From NCBI RefSeq assembly GCF_042680125.1, contig NZ_JBHTNY010000024.1: 64,000 nucleotides of DNA. One strand, given 5' to 3'. Position numbers and translations under genes: made by a program. Below the pieces are notes generated by a model. The model had not been told where the DNA came from. It did no database searches and saw nothing but the letters and a program-made list of their open reading frames with translations. This document shows, one piece after another, positions 46,039 to 56,227 of the stretch (position 1 is its first letter; every line of letters starts with the position of its first letter). This stretch comes from Robinsoniella peoriensis. GTDB taxonomy: Bacteria > Bacillota > Clostridia > Lachnospirales > Lachnospiraceae.

Positions 46039-47070
46039 CTATCCTTTCATTTTTTTATATGGATTTTTCAACTGTGCAAAATGTAAGAAGGCGGAAAAAA
46101 GAATTACAAGTCCAAGTACCAGAACCGGTTTCGCATACAGACCAAAATCTCCTGCAAAAAACGGTATCCGTTCCCAGAACTTTCCCACCACTTCAATGAC
46201 AGCAACCTGACTAATATAAATATACAAATATAGATTAGAACCAATCTGTTCTATTAACGTTCCTTTTTTGCTGTTCCCGTTTTGTATTGCATAAAGGTAA
46301 AGTCCGGTAATAAACACTACATTTCCGGTATATAACAATGCATTGCCCACGAACCGGCTTTCCATTATAATCATTACCGTTCCCAACACTGAAATTAAGA
46401 GGGGAATATTTTTATTTTTTATCAACTTAATATTTTTTTCTTTGTTATGAAGATAATGCCCCAGCATAAAAAACGGATAACCTGTAAGCAGAAAATTCCG
46501 GTACCATTTCAAATGGATATCAAATTCCAATACGGTTCCCAGTTCACAAAGTACCAGATTCACAATCAGTAAAATACTTGCGGTTAAATAAAGAACAAAG
46601 TACCGTTTTCCAAATATCTTTACCAGAATCCCAAACAACAGATAAACATATAACGCTGCGGGAATATACCACAGTACTCCATTGATCGAATCGGTTACAT
46701 TAAACAGCAGAAAATCGAATATATTCTGACTCTGAAAGATTGCCAGGCTCAGCCATTCCATCGCTTCTGCTATGCCGCCGCTTAATAATTTCGGCAGAAA
46801 GCGCCAGCCGATATAGCAGATCATGGCCGCCACCAGTAACTGTAATGTTTTCTTAATCCTTCGCCCGGTAACCACAAGGGTTGTTTCCTTATCTGCAAAG
46901 AATGTATAATACCCGCTCAGCATAAAAAAGAAAGGAATACCGGTTCTTGCAAAAGCAGATATTACCGCACCGGGAACCGAGGGAAAGCGGCAATGGATTA
47001 ATACAATTCCCATACAGGCAAGGCCTTTTAGGTAATTTAAAAAATAGTTAGTTTGATTTTGGTTTTTCAT
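46039..47070 (-). CDS. Acyltransferase-3 family membrane protein
   Basis: A 343-residue protein with about ten helices of the acyltransferase-3 (OafA/WecH) type. FLNYLKGLACMGIVLIHCRF near the N-terminus has the catalytic His, and GIPFFFMLSGYY is the second signature. It likely adds acetyl or another acyl group to the repeat unit. It directly follows a glycosyltransferase gene (1 bp). Confidence 0.88.
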   Translation of the reverse strand: MKNQNQTNYFLNYLKGLACMGIVLIHCRFPSVPGAVISAFARTGIPFFFMLSGYYTFFADKETTLVVTGRRIKKTLQLLVAAMICYIGWRFLPKLLSGGIAEAMEWLSLAIFQSQNIFDFLLFNVTDSINGVLWYIPAALYVYLLFGILVKIFGKRYFVLYLTASILLIVNLVLCELGTVLEFDIHLKWYRNFLLTGYPFFMLGHYLHNKEKNIKLIKNKNIPLLISVLGTVMIIMESRFVGNALLYTGNVVFITGLYLYAIQNGNSKKGTLIEQIGSNLYLYIYISQVAVIEVVGKFWERIPFFAGDFGLYAKPVLVLGLVILFSAFLHFAQLKNPYKKMKG

Positions 47071-48114
47071 TTACAATTTACCCCACTTCTTTTTTACAGC
47101 AAGATAAAGATCTAAAAAACCCACTTTATAATTATTGTTGTATTTCTGAAAAAAAAGCATATAGTAAAGCCATATAAATATATTTTTCTTCGTAAGAAAT
47201 TGATAACGCAAATCATTGCATTGAATTGCCTTTTTTAAATATCTTTTCTTCTCACCTGCAGACTTACTTTCTTCTTTTCCAGTAAGAAGCAGATTTAAAA
47301 TGCTTTCATAATATAATTTCCATTCTGCGCATGATTTCACCCGCTTTTCCAAAGTCTTCACTTCGTGCCAGGATGTATTCGTATCATGGCATCTGCGATA
47401 AATAGAGCAAAAATTTATTTTATAAGTACTATCCATAAAATTTGCAAATCCCCATAAATATAAGTCATGTCCTATCTCAAAAACACCGTACTCTCTGATC
47501 TCATTGAAAAAATCCTTTTTAAAACACATACAGCAGCCCAAACCCTTTAAAATATGGTTAGTGCTAGAATAAGGTATATACCGGACCCTAAGATCATAAT
47601 CTTTGGGATTACAGCTCTGATAAAATATTGCCTCGTCAGAATTATATTTCCCGGAAAAGTTTGCACATTCTGCTAAAAGTACGTTTATTTCTTTGTTTTC
47701 CTGCATCACCCCGGCCATGATCTCAACTTTTGTATTTACCCATATATCATCCTGATCGCAAAGAAATATATATTTTCCGGACGCCATTTCTATCGTATCC
47801 ATAAAATTCCGAACATACCCCTTGTTGGGCCTGTTTACTGATATCCGCCAATTATGTAAAGAATGTTGCCGGATAAATTCTTTTATAAGTTCAACTGTAT
47901 TATCGGCAGACGCATCATCTGATATCAGTACTTCATCTACCTGTAATGTCTGATTCCTTAATGATTCCAATTGTTCAACAATAAATCGCTCACCATTATA
48001 AGTAGCCAATACTACACTTATGCTCTTTGATATCCTGCTTTTTTCATCTTGCATTTTTATATACCCTGACTCCTCTTGTGAAAATATATCTTTATTGTTT
48101 TTTATAGATTTCAT
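47071..48114 (-). CDS. Glycosyltransferase family 2 (rhamnosyltransferase-like)
   Basis: A 347-residue GT-A enzyme: SVVLATYNGERFIVEQLESL, then LISDDASADNT, and the FLCDQDDIW metal-binding motif, typical of rhamnosyltransferase-like GT2s. The N-terminus (about 30 residues) extends before the domain and overlaps the upstream GT4 gene by 23 bp, so the start could be further in at MQDEKSR. Adds one sugar of the repeat unit. Confidence 0.88.
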   Translation of the reverse strand: MKSIKNNKDIFSQEESGYIKMQDEKSRISKSISVVLATYNGERFIVEQLESLRNQTLQVDEVLISDDASADNTVELIKEFIRQHSLHNWRISVNRPNKGYVRNFMDTIEMASGKYIFLCDQDDIWVNTKVEIMAGVMQENKEINVLLAECANFSGKYNSDEAIFYQSCNPKDYDLRVRYIPYSSTNHILKGLGCCMCFKKDFFNEIREYGVFEIGHDLYLWGFANFMDSTYKINFCSIYRRCHDTNTSWHEVKTLEKRVKSCAEWKLYYESILNLLLTGKEESKSAGEKKRYLKKAIQCNDLRYQFLTKKNIFIWLYYMLFFQKYNNNYKVGFLDLYLAVKKKWGKL

Positions 48115-49318
48115 TCATAAATGATATCTTTTTATCCCATGTATAATTATCAAGTACTTTCTTATACGCTGCTAATCCCTTTTCCCTTACCAGTTCCGGC
48201 TTTCTAATACATTCTTCCATTATTTCTGCAAGCTTCATTATGTATTCTTCACGGCTATTCCCGGATATTAAAAATCCTTCCTGGTCGGTAACCATCAGAG
48301 CCGCCCCACCTTGATTTAATGTAATTACCGGTAATCCATGAGAAAAAGCTTCTACTAATACAGTTCCTGTAGTTTCCCTCAGACTTGGAAATATAAAAAG
48401 ATCTGCTTTATCGTAATACTTTTGCATGTTTTCATATGATAATTTTCCAGTAAAAATCACTTTTTTATTTAAATTCTTTTTATTACAGGATTCTTTTAAA
48501 TAGTCTGACTCCGGGCCATCACCGCACAAAATCACCTGATACTTCAACTCAGAATCCACAATCGATAAGGCATCTATTAATAGCGAAAGACCTTTTCGGA
48601 ACACCATACGGCCTGACCATATAAAGGTCATTATTTTTTCTGGCTGATTCGATAATCTTGCTATTCTATCAGTCATTAGAACCTTTTCTTTTTCAATTGC
48701 CACATCCAGAAGCAAATAGCATTTTTGCTTACTTTTAATATGCGGCAGTAAAAAATCATACGTTTCCCTGTTGGTAAAAAAAATAGAATCTGCTTTATTA
48801 ATGGCTCTTTTGTATCTGGGATTGCAAATCGTTATTTTATTAATCAATGATCGAATATCTTCTTCTGCCCTGTTATGCCTGGTATAATATTTAAGCGGTT
48901 TCGGCGTTTGCTGTGCCCCGCCGATAGGTCCCAGCAGATAGCGGGTATTTATCTTGTACAGAAATCCTATTAAACGAAAATCGCTGGTAGAAACATGATG
49001 AATAAGATCAAACTGATATATCTTATGCAGCTTTTTTATCATTCTATATGCCGGATACTGCCATAATTTCTGGTATACCAGAAACCCTTTTCCTGTTTTA
49101 TAATAGAAATTCATCCAATTCGGTATATCACAATAGAAGAAATGCATATTGGTTATGTTATGCTCTGATAAGTATCTTTCAATCTGTGGTTCCCTGTCTT
49201 TTCGTGTCACCACATATACCTCATGGTCAGTTCTCATATAAAATGGCCAGAGCCATCCAAGCCCCTCATCACTCCCTGCATTGGGTTCACAGGAAAAAGA
49301 ATAGTATAAGATTCTCAT
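48092..49318 (-). CDS. Glycosyltransferase family 4
   Basis: A 408-residue GT-B retaining glycosyltransferase. The N-terminal half has GPIGGAQQTPKPLKYY; the C-terminal half has FIWSGRMVFRKGLSLLIDAL, GDGPESDYL and FPSLRETTGTVLVEAFSHGLPVI with the catalytic Glu. Sugar specificity not readable. Overlaps the following GT2 gene by 23 bp. Confidence 0.9.
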   Translation of the reverse strand: MRILYYSFSCEPNAGSDEGLGWLWPFYMRTDHEVYVVTRKDREPQIERYLSEHNITNMHFFYCDIPNWMNFYYKTGKGFLVYQKLWQYPAYRMIKKLHKIYQFDLIHHVSTSDFRLIGFLYKINTRYLLGPIGGAQQTPKPLKYYTRHNRAEEDIRSLINKITICNPRYKRAINKADSIFFTNRETYDFLLPHIKSKQKCYLLLDVAIEKEKVLMTDRIARLSNQPEKIMTFIWSGRMVFRKGLSLLIDALSIVDSELKYQVILCGDGPESDYLKESCNKKNLNKKVIFTGKLSYENMQKYYDKADLFIFPSLRETTGTVLVEAFSHGLPVITLNQGGAALMVTDQEGFLISGNSREEYIMKLAEIMEECIRKPELVREKGLAAYKKVLDNYTWDKKISFMNEIYKKQ

Positions 49319-49324
49319 CTGGGT

Positions 49325-50068
49325 TTATCTCCTTTTACGTCCGTTATTCCACCTGTCGAATCTATCATGTCCCATTATTTTCAGAAGCATTTTCTTTAAT
49401 GCCATTTTGATCGTATCCGATAATTTTTTTTCAAGCCAGGTCCCCATCATGTGATGAATCATATATGTATTTTCAGTTTTCCTGATATGTGAATTATCCA
49501 TGTCATAACCAGTAAAATACTCAACCGGATAAATCTTCATATCGGAATGTATAATCTGTAAGGTATCATTGGTCTGTAAACCATACTTCTTTGCCAGCAT
49601 AGTCAAATGATCATTGATGGGTGTTATGTCCATCGTTCCATCCTCTGACTGAAAATTGCGGGTATGATAAGTTCTTAAAAACTCTGCTAAAAATGGATGG
49701 TGCGGAACCGATGCAATGAATGCTGCCGTTAACAATGTTTCTGTCACAAATCCGGATACAAAAGTTTCATTGTCTAAAATATCATTGAGGGATTTTACTA
49801 CTTCAACATCCGTATCCAGATAGATACCGCCATAATTACACAGCACCTGAACTCTTACATAATCGCTCACAAAAGCGTATTTATTGCATTCATAAGCCTG
49901 CTTTACATACACAGGTGCAAGGTGTATCTCAAAATTGTTTTCATTCCACTCTATGATTTGGTATTCCGGGAGCATTTTTTCCCAGGTACTTATGCAAAAT
50001 TGTATTAACTTACTTTTTTCTCCTTTACCAAACCAGCAGTAATGCAGTATCTTAGGAATTGTTTGCAT
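49325..50068 (-). CDS. Glycosyltransferase family 32 (capsular polysaccharide synthesis type)
   Basis: A 247-residue GT32-like enzyme. IPKILHYCWFGKGEKS at the N-terminus and YGGIYLDTDVEV with the DxD metal motif are diagnostic. Typically transfers galactose or mannose in capsule synthesis; donor unknown. Starts 7 bp past the stop of the UDP-xylose synthase gene. Confidence 0.9.
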   Translation of the reverse strand: MQTIPKILHYCWFGKGEKSKLIQFCISTWEKMLPEYQIIEWNENNFEIHLAPVYVKQAYECNKYAFVSDYVRVQVLCNYGGIYLDTDVEVVKSLNDILDNETFVSGFVTETLLTAAFIASVPHHPFLAEFLRTYHTRNFQSEDGTMDITPINDHLTMLAKKYGLQTNDTLQIIHSDMKIYPVEYFTGYDMDNSHIRKTENTYMIHHMMGTWLEKKLSDTIKMALKKMLLKIMGHDRFDRWNNGRKRR

Positions 50069-50075
50069 ATCTGTT

Positions 50076-51017
50076 TTACCTCCATGACAAATCCGAAAAA
50101 TATTGGATCGTTTTTTCCAGTCCTTCTCTTAAGCAGATACCCGGTTCCCATCCCAGTTCTTTTCTCGCCAGTTCAATCACTGGTTTTCTCTGCATCGGAT
50201 CATCGGAAGGCAGTGGGTGAAATACCAGTTTCGATTTACTTCCAGTCAGTTCAATCACAAGTTCCGCAAGGCTTTTAATCGTAAATTCACCCGGATTCCC
50301 GATATTTACAGGACCCGTAAATCCTTCGTGGGAATTCATAAGCCTCACCATTCCTTCAATTAAATCATCTGCATAGCAGAAACTTCTTGTCTGGCTTCCA
50401 TCTCCATAAATGGTGATATCCTCATCTTTCAGCGCCTGAACTATAAAATTTGATACGACTCTTCCATCATTAGGATGCATCCTGGGTCCATATGTATTAA
50501 AGATTCTCATAACCTTTATATCTACGTTATGCTGTCTGTGATAGTCAAAAAATAACGTTTCCGCCACACGTTTTCCCTCATCATAGCAGGAACGGATTCC
50601 GATGGTATTCACACAGCCCCGGTAGCTTTCCGGCTGTGGATGAATCTCCGGATCGCCATATACCTCACTGGTACTTGCCTGCAGTATTCTTGCATGTACT
50701 CTTTTTGCCAGTCCCAGCATATTCATGGCACCCAGTACACTTGCTTTGGTTGTTTTTATCGGATTATACTGATAGTGAATCGGACTGGCAGGACATGCCA
50801 GGTTGTAAATCATATCTACCTCTGCATACAGGGGATTCACAATATCATGACGTAAAAATTCAAAATTCTTCTTATCAAACAGATGCTCTATATTTCTTTT
50901 GCTTCCTGTAAATAAATTATCTACACAGATTACTTCATGCCCCTCATTTACCAGACGTTCACATAAATGAGAACCTAAAAATCCTGCTCCTCCTGTTACT
51001 AAAATTCTGTTCTTCAA
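50076..51017 (-). CDS. UDP-glucuronate decarboxylase (UDP-xylose synthase)
   Basis: A 313-residue extended SDR. GGAGFLGSHLCERL (9-22) binds NAD; LACPASPIHYQ, STSEVYGDPEIHPQPE and the catalytic SCYDEGKR (Tyr-x-x-x-Lys) are features of UDP-xylose synthases. It converts UDP-glucuronate to UDP-xylose. With the UDP-glucose dehydrogenase gene 1 kb away it completes UDP-glucose to UDP-xylose, so the polymer likely contains xylose, glucuronate or both. Confidence 0.9.
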   Translation of the reverse strand: MKNRILVTGGAGFLGSHLCERLVNEGHEVICVDNLFTGSKRNIEHLFDKKNFEFLRHDIVNPLYAEVDMIYNLACPASPIHYQYNPIKTTKASVLGAMNMLGLAKRVHARILQASTSEVYGDPEIHPQPESYRGCVNTIGIRSCYDEGKRVAETLFFDYHRQHNVDIKVMRIFNTYGPRMHPNDGRVVSNFIVQALKDEDITIYGDGSQTRSFCYADDLIEGMVRLMNSHEGFTGPVNIGNPGEFTIKSLAELVIELTGSKSKLVFHPLPSDDPMQRKPVIELARKELGWEPGICLREGLEKTIQYFSDLSWR

Positions 51018-51031
51018 TTTTTATCCTTCTT

Positions 51032-52123
51032 TCAATAAAACTTATTAATGTTAATTCCAACTTTTTTTAACAGATAAATGATGAAAAGTACTCCTAAACT
51101 CATATTGCATTTCAATAAAATCAATATAATTTTTAATTTGTATCCTCCACCATGCACTGTCAGATTTATAATTGCATCTTGCACACATGGCAATGATAAA
51201 TATTTATTTAAAAGAAAATACGACTTCTTTATCTTTTCTTTTTGTGTAATATTATTCATCAATTCTATAATAGATAAAACATTAGATCCGGAATATAATT
51301 CAAATATATCTACGCACATCTCAGCCATAACCTCTGACCGGATCCGCTCTCTCGCTTCTGACAGAGCTATTTTATTTTGTAGTAAATTGCTTCCCTGTAA
51401 AGTTTTCAGAAGCGCACCGCTATTTCTAATATAGTAATAATAGAGCTCTTTATGAACAGAACACATGGTACGGGCATGGATGCAAAATTCACAGATAAAC
51501 ATTGAATCTTCATTCAGAATAATTTTTTCATCAAAACGAATATGATGTTTATCAATAATATCCTTTCGAAATAAATGCTTCCAGACCATACCTTTTTCTC
51601 TGTTCGGATCAATGTCTCCTTTACCATTCCACCTGCTGATACTTAGTTTTGATATTCCAATTAACCGCGGAAAATAGTTTTTCATTATCATTTTATTGGA
51701 ATTGTATTCATACTTATCTTTTGGCAATACACTTTCTGTTATCCCATCTGGGAATACAGCATAATATCCAAATGAGACAAGGTCTGACTCCTTTTGTTCA
51801 ATTAAGGATGATAATATCTTAAGTGCATCTTTATCTATTTCGTCATCAGGATCTGCAAATAAAATGTATTTTCCCCTGGCTTGGTCCAAGCCTTTATTTC
51901 GTGCTGATGAGACACCACCGTTTTCTTTTTCTATATATATAATTCTCCTGTCTCTTGTCGCGTAATCTTTACATATAGCAGAAGTGTCATCATCCGATCC
52001 ATCGTTAACCAATATTATTTCATAATTACGGAATCGATTTTCGATAATACTGTCCAGGCATACATATAAATAGGCGCTCACGTTATAGCACGGAATTATA
52101 ATACTAAAAAGACACTGTTCCAT
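51032..52123 (-). CDS. Glycosyltransferase family 2
   Basis: A 363-residue GT-A enzyme with SIIIPCYNVSAYLYVCLDSI, LVNDGSDDDTS and the DPDDEID metal motif, followed by a C-terminal region with a final hydrophobic stretch (LGVLFIIYLLKKV) that may touch the membrane. Typical of EPS repeat-unit synthesis (EpsH/EpsJ-like). Donor sugar unknown. Confidence 0.9.
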   Translation of the reverse strand: MEQCLFSIIIPCYNVSAYLYVCLDSIIENRFRNYEIILVNDGSDDDTSAICKDYATRDRRIIYIEKENGGVSSARNKGLDQARGKYILFADPDDEIDKDALKILSSLIEQKESDLVSFGYYAVFPDGITESVLPKDKYEYNSNKMIMKNYFPRLIGISKLSISRWNGKGDIDPNREKGMVWKHLFRKDIIDKHHIRFDEKIILNEDSMFICEFCIHARTMCSVHKELYYYYIRNSGALLKTLQGSNLLQNKIALSEARERIRSEVMAEMCVDIFELYSGSNVLSIIELMNNITQKEKIKKSYFLLNKYLSLPCVQDAIINLTVHGGGYKLKIILILLKCNMSLGVLFIIYLLKKVGININKFY

Positions 52124-52156
52124 AATCCATAGCTCCTTTAATCCACAGAAATGAAA

Positions 52157-53488
52157 TCAATTTTTCCCCACCCCAATCTGATAATATGTAAATCCAAGCT
52201 CTTCCACCGCTTTCTTCTCATACTGATTTCTGCCATCGAAAACAACCGGAGTTTTCATCCTCTTCAGCATCTCCTGAAAATCAGGTGAGCGGAATTCTTT
52301 CCACTCGGTTATCAGCAGCATGGCATCCACATCCACTAGTGCAGAGTATTTACTTTTCACATATTCCACATGGGAGTTATCTTTCAGATAACAGGTTCGG
52401 GCTTCGTTTTCCGCCTTTGGATCATAAGCCTTAATCTTCGCACCTCTTTTTGTCAGTTCCGAAATAATGGTAATGGATGCCGCTTCCCGCATATCATCTG
52501 TCTCCGGTTTAAAAGACAGCCCCCATACGCCAAAACATTTATCACTCAGATCTTCACCAAAATAATCTGCCACTTTCTGTACCAGGACTTTTTTCTGCAT
52601 AAAATTGACCTCTTCTACCGATTTTAAAAGGGATGCCTGATATCCGGACTCTTCTGCTGTGCGGATCAATGCCTGCACATCCTTTGGAAAACAGGAGCCG
52701 CCATAGCCGCAGCCGGGATAAATGAAACTGTAGCCGATCCTGGAATCACTGCCGATCCCAAGCCTGACATGATTCACATCCGCACCCACCAGTTCACAGA
52801 TATTAGCCATTTCGTTCATAAAGCTTATTTTAGCCGCCAGCATGGAATTGGCTGCATATTTCGTCATCTCTGCACTGGCAATATCCATACAGATAAAATT
52901 ATTGGTGTTCAGTACATAATGCTTGTAAAGTTCTTTCATCATGGAAAAGGCATGTTCATTATCTGCACCTATAACGATTCTGTCCGGGCGCATGGTATCT
53001 GCTATGGCATTACCTTCTTTTAAAAATTCAGGATTGGAGATTACATCAAATGTCAATTCCAGACATCGTTTATCCAATTCTTCCTGGATTTTTTTCCGTA
53101 CCTTTCCTGCCGTTCCCACCGGAACTGTAGATTTATCTATAACAAAGACGTGGTTCTCCATATATTTTCCAATGGATGCCGCCACGGAAAGCACGTATTG
53201 CAAATCTGCACTTCCATCTTCACCCATTGGCGTTCCAACTGCAATAAAACAGATTTTAGATTTTTGAATTGCTTCCTGCAGCGATGTTGTAAAACTAAGG
53301 TGCCCCAGTTCTAAATTCCGGACTACAATTTCTTCTAATCCAGGTTCATATATTGGAATGGTTCCATTTTGCAGGTTTTTAATTTTAACTGAATTGGTAT
53401 CCACGCATACTACTTCATTTCCCATTTCAGACAGACATGCCCCTGTTACCAGTCCCACATACCCTGTCCCAATGACGGTAATTCTCAT
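52157..53488 (-). CDS. ugd: UDP-glucose 6-dehydrogenase
   Basis: A 443-residue enzyme oxidising UDP-glucose to UDP-glucuronate with two NAD. GTGYVGLVTGACLSEMG (7-23) is the nucleotide site, VGTPMGEDGSADL the linker, YPGCGYGGSCFPKD holds the catalytic Cys near residue 260, and the C-terminal GLSFKPETDDMREA is the UDP-sugar binding part. It supplies UDP-glucuronate for the adjacent decarboxylase and for glycosyltransferases. Confidence 0.95.
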   Translation of the reverse strand: MRITVIGTGYVGLVTGACLSEMGNEVVCVDTNSVKIKNLQNGTIPIYEPGLEEIVVRNLELGHLSFTTSLQEAIQKSKICFIAVGTPMGEDGSADLQYVLSVAASIGKYMENHVFVIDKSTVPVGTAGKVRKKIQEELDKRCLELTFDVISNPEFLKEGNAIADTMRPDRIVIGADNEHAFSMMKELYKHYVLNTNNFICMDIASAEMTKYAANSMLAAKISFMNEMANICELVGADVNHVRLGIGSDSRIGYSFIYPGCGYGGSCFPKDVQALIRTAEESGYQASLLKSVEEVNFMQKKVLVQKVADYFGEDLSDKCFGVWGLSFKPETDDMREAASITIISELTKRGAKIKAYDPKAENEARTCYLKDNSHVEYVKSKYSALVDVDAMLLITEWKEFRSPDFQEMLKRMKTPVVFDGRNQYEKKAVEELGFTYYQIGVGKN

Positions 53489-53571
53489 AACCGGTTCCTC
53501 CGTATTTCAGTAATTTTCAGATTTGTACTTCTTCTATTGTATTATCTTTTTGATAGTTTCCTGTCTGCTGA

Positions 53572-54684
53572 TCACCTGTCGTTTTCAATGGTTTCTAATA
53601 CAATCCCGGCAATGGTATCCCAGGAATATTTCTTTATGTACTCTTCCTGATGACTGGTCACGTAATTTTTGATTTCTGCATTATTTAACAGCCGGTGCAT
53701 TTTACCAGCCAGATCCAGGGGGTTCTCTTCATCAATGAGATACCCGTTTTTCCCCTCTGTAATAATTTCTTTCATAGAAAATGCATTTCGGGCTATGCAG
53801 GGAAGCCCAAAGATCAATGCTTCTGCGAAAACGATACCAAAAGGTTCTGACCGTGATGGCATAACAAAAATATCACAAAGATTATAATATTCCGCCAGCT
53901 TTTCAGGCCTCATCAATCCAAGATACTTCACTCCGTCGGGTATTTCTCCCGGCAAAGGCCACGTTTCAGGACCTGCTATATAAAGTTCTGCATCCGGCAT
54001 CTTTTCCTTTTTTAATATCCGAAATGCCTCAAGTACCACTTCTCCGCCTTTTCGCTGGAATTCTTTTCCTACAAATAAGATCTTATTGGACTGCTTTCTT
54101 GAGCGGTCAATGCTGGAAATATCCACATTGCATCCCCCGCCGATTGCATGGACTTTTCCCGGATCTACTCCCGTGTTGCTGACCAGGTCGTCCACAAGCC
54201 ATTGTCCCATAGTAAAAATCCCTTTACATTTTTTATAGAACTCCACTGCCTTATCCCTTCTCACTTTCATGACTTCGGCGGAAGTGTTCGGCGGCATCGC
54301 AGTATATTTTAAAATCGGGCTTTGCGCCTGGTACAGCCGGTAAAGGTAATCATCTGATAAATCGATATAGATATATGTATTTTCGGTTACTTTCGTATCA
54401 TATTCCCGATACATAAAATAACGGTTTTGGGGAATAACCTTCAGGTTTTCATTCAGGCATTTTTCTCCCCAGGCAATATCATCTAACCGGTAATCTGAAT
54501 GTCTTAAAAGTTTGTTCGCAGCACGGGACAGGAAAATCCGCTCCCTGCTCCTGTTCTTCAGGCAGTAAGCGCTGTCTGTGACTGCTTCCGACTGCTTTCT
54601 CATAGCTTCGAATAAACCATAAGGAATTCCGGACCAATCCATTACCGGGTTATCCGTCCATTTCCAGATATGTTCAATGTTCAT
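53572..54684 (-). CDS. Glycosyltransferase family 4
   Basis: A 370-residue GT-B enzyme. ILFVGKEFQRKGGEVVLEAF, AELYIAGPE and MPSRSEPFGIVFAEALIFGLPCIA are the GT4 donor-site motifs. The N-terminal acceptor half is less conserved. Its start overlaps the end of the flippase gene by 11 bp, so it is likely coupled to it; an in-frame stop in the flippase could therefore lower its expression. Confidence 0.9.
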   Translation of the reverse strand: MNIEHIWKWTDNPVMDWSGIPYGLFEAMRKQSEAVTDSAYCLKNRSRERIFLSRAANKLLRHSDYRLDDIAWGEKCLNENLKVIPQNRYFMYREYDTKVTENTYIYIDLSDDYLYRLYQAQSPILKYTAMPPNTSAEVMKVRRDKAVEFYKKCKGIFTMGQWLVDDLVSNTGVDPGKVHAIGGGCNVDISSIDRSRKQSNKILFVGKEFQRKGGEVVLEAFRILKKEKMPDAELYIAGPETWPLPGEIPDGVKYLGLMRPEKLAEYYNLCDIFVMPSRSEPFGIVFAEALIFGLPCIARNAFSMKEIITEGKNGYLIDEENPLDLAGKMHRLLNNAEIKNYVTSHQEEYIKKYSWDTIAGIVLETIENDR

Positions 54685-56227
54685 ATTCTTCTTCCTCTTT
54701 CTGTCTTTTCCATGGCTTTCTCTTCATAATAGCGGTCACTCTGCCAAACTCCGGTCTGTTGCGGAATACAATCACATACAGCAAATTTGGTATGATCAGA
54801 CATATTCCCGCCTGCCCTAAGAATGAAACTACAGATCCCGGGGTAGAAATCAATTGGCATAGTAAGTAAGTACACAGGGCAGCTGTCACAGTTATAAGCA
54901 GCTGTTTCAATAAATCCCAATAGTACTCCATGGAACTTCTTTTTAAAACAATGTTGTAAAATACCTTCAGCTCCCATGGATATTATATAAACAGGGATAT
55001 GAAGATTGTGGAAAATAAAATCCCATTGATTCCAAATATATTTACCAGTACAACATCTAAAATCAAATTCAAAATTACGGTAACCAGGGGTCTGAACCGA
55101 TCTTCATACCAGACACCTGCCGCATCTCTGTATACTGTTACAATCTTCCTGACATAGCTGATATAGAAATACAAAACGCATAAAATCACCGTATCCATTC
55201 CAAACAGCCGGTCTTGTCCCACCCATAACCACATAAAACTCTGATACAGACAGAGCAGGCAGATGGCACACCATCCGCACAGCCAGTGATTAATAAAGAT
55301 CAACATTTTATAATCCTGGTAATTCTTTTGCAAAGACTCTGTTTCCAGGCTGTTTCCCACGCCTGCAGTCAATGAATTATGAAATATGGTCAGCATACTT
55401 CCTACTGCAAACAGGATATAATAATAATTGTTGAATTTGCCCAGAATCAGAAGTCCCAAAAAACTGGAAATCACTATATTATCTACCGAAACCAAAGCAG
55501 TACCGCCTAAACGATAACAAATTAATCCTAAAAGCTTCTGTTTCATCCCCGACCTGATATCAGCCGATACCTTTCCCCTGCAAAAATACCGCGGATACAT
55601 TTTTCTGACAGCAACCGCTGTGATTACATTTATCAAAATAGTACAAACAGGCGTTAATATTACATAGATGTAATAATTCTTAAATAAAATCAAAACAGCT
55701 GCCTGCACCAGATATATCCCCACGTATACAAATAGAGATATTTTACTTGACACATCATTTCTTTGATGTGCAGCCAGTAAACATGCTTTATATCCCCAGA
55801 AAAAATAGCCGAAAACCGCATTAAAGAGGAATACCAGATACAAAACGTATATATTAATATCCCGGGGCCAGGCACCATGAATCAGGTGTTCCATAAATGG
55901 CATAATCGCTATTCCCAGCAGCAGCATCGCTGCGCCAACAAAATAATAAAATTTGCGGAACAGATTTAATAACGAACAAATCGTGTCTTCATCACCGGAA
56001 GCAATCGGTTTGTACATATAATAGACAATGGCTCCGCCAAATCCTAATTCCGCAAAGTTTAAAACACTAAAAATAGAAGTAAACAGGCTATTTAACCCAA
56101 TATATTCTTCGCCCAGAATATAAAGCATTACCGTTCGGATTACAAAAGGAAGCAGCATCATAACAAGCGTATTAATAACCCCGTAAAAAGTACTTCTGAC
56201 AAAATTTTTTGTTCTTTCCATTTTCAT
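54674..56227 (-). pseudogene. Wzx-type polysaccharide flippase, interrupted by an in-frame TAA
   Basis: A polysaccharide biosynthesis (MATE-like) flippase that would move the lipid-linked repeat unit across the membrane. The first 414 codons give about eleven helices (RSTFYGVINTLVMMLLPFVIRT, SLFTSIFSVLNFAELGFG) and end INGILFSTIFISLFI-TAA (54983-54985). The same frame then goes on YPWELKVFYNIVLKRSS and two more helices for 102 codons to 54674, the normal C-terminus. Family members have an unbroken YPWE/FPWE region here, so a single base change (for example CAA to TAA) truncates the protein. Loss of the last two helices likely inactivates it unless read through. Confidence 0.82.

Noticed and set aside
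54681..54977. 98-codon leftward frame (start 54977) as a separate gene
   Set aside because: It is in a different frame from the flippase and gives no membrane or family pattern; the in-frame continuation of the flippase explains the region.
32859..54985. Stop-codon recoding as an explanation for the two interrupted genes
   Set aside because: One interruption is TAG and the other TAA, while several intact genes here end normally in TAG (dehydrogenase at 5699, recombinase at 63726). Simple nonsense changes or sequence errors are more likely.
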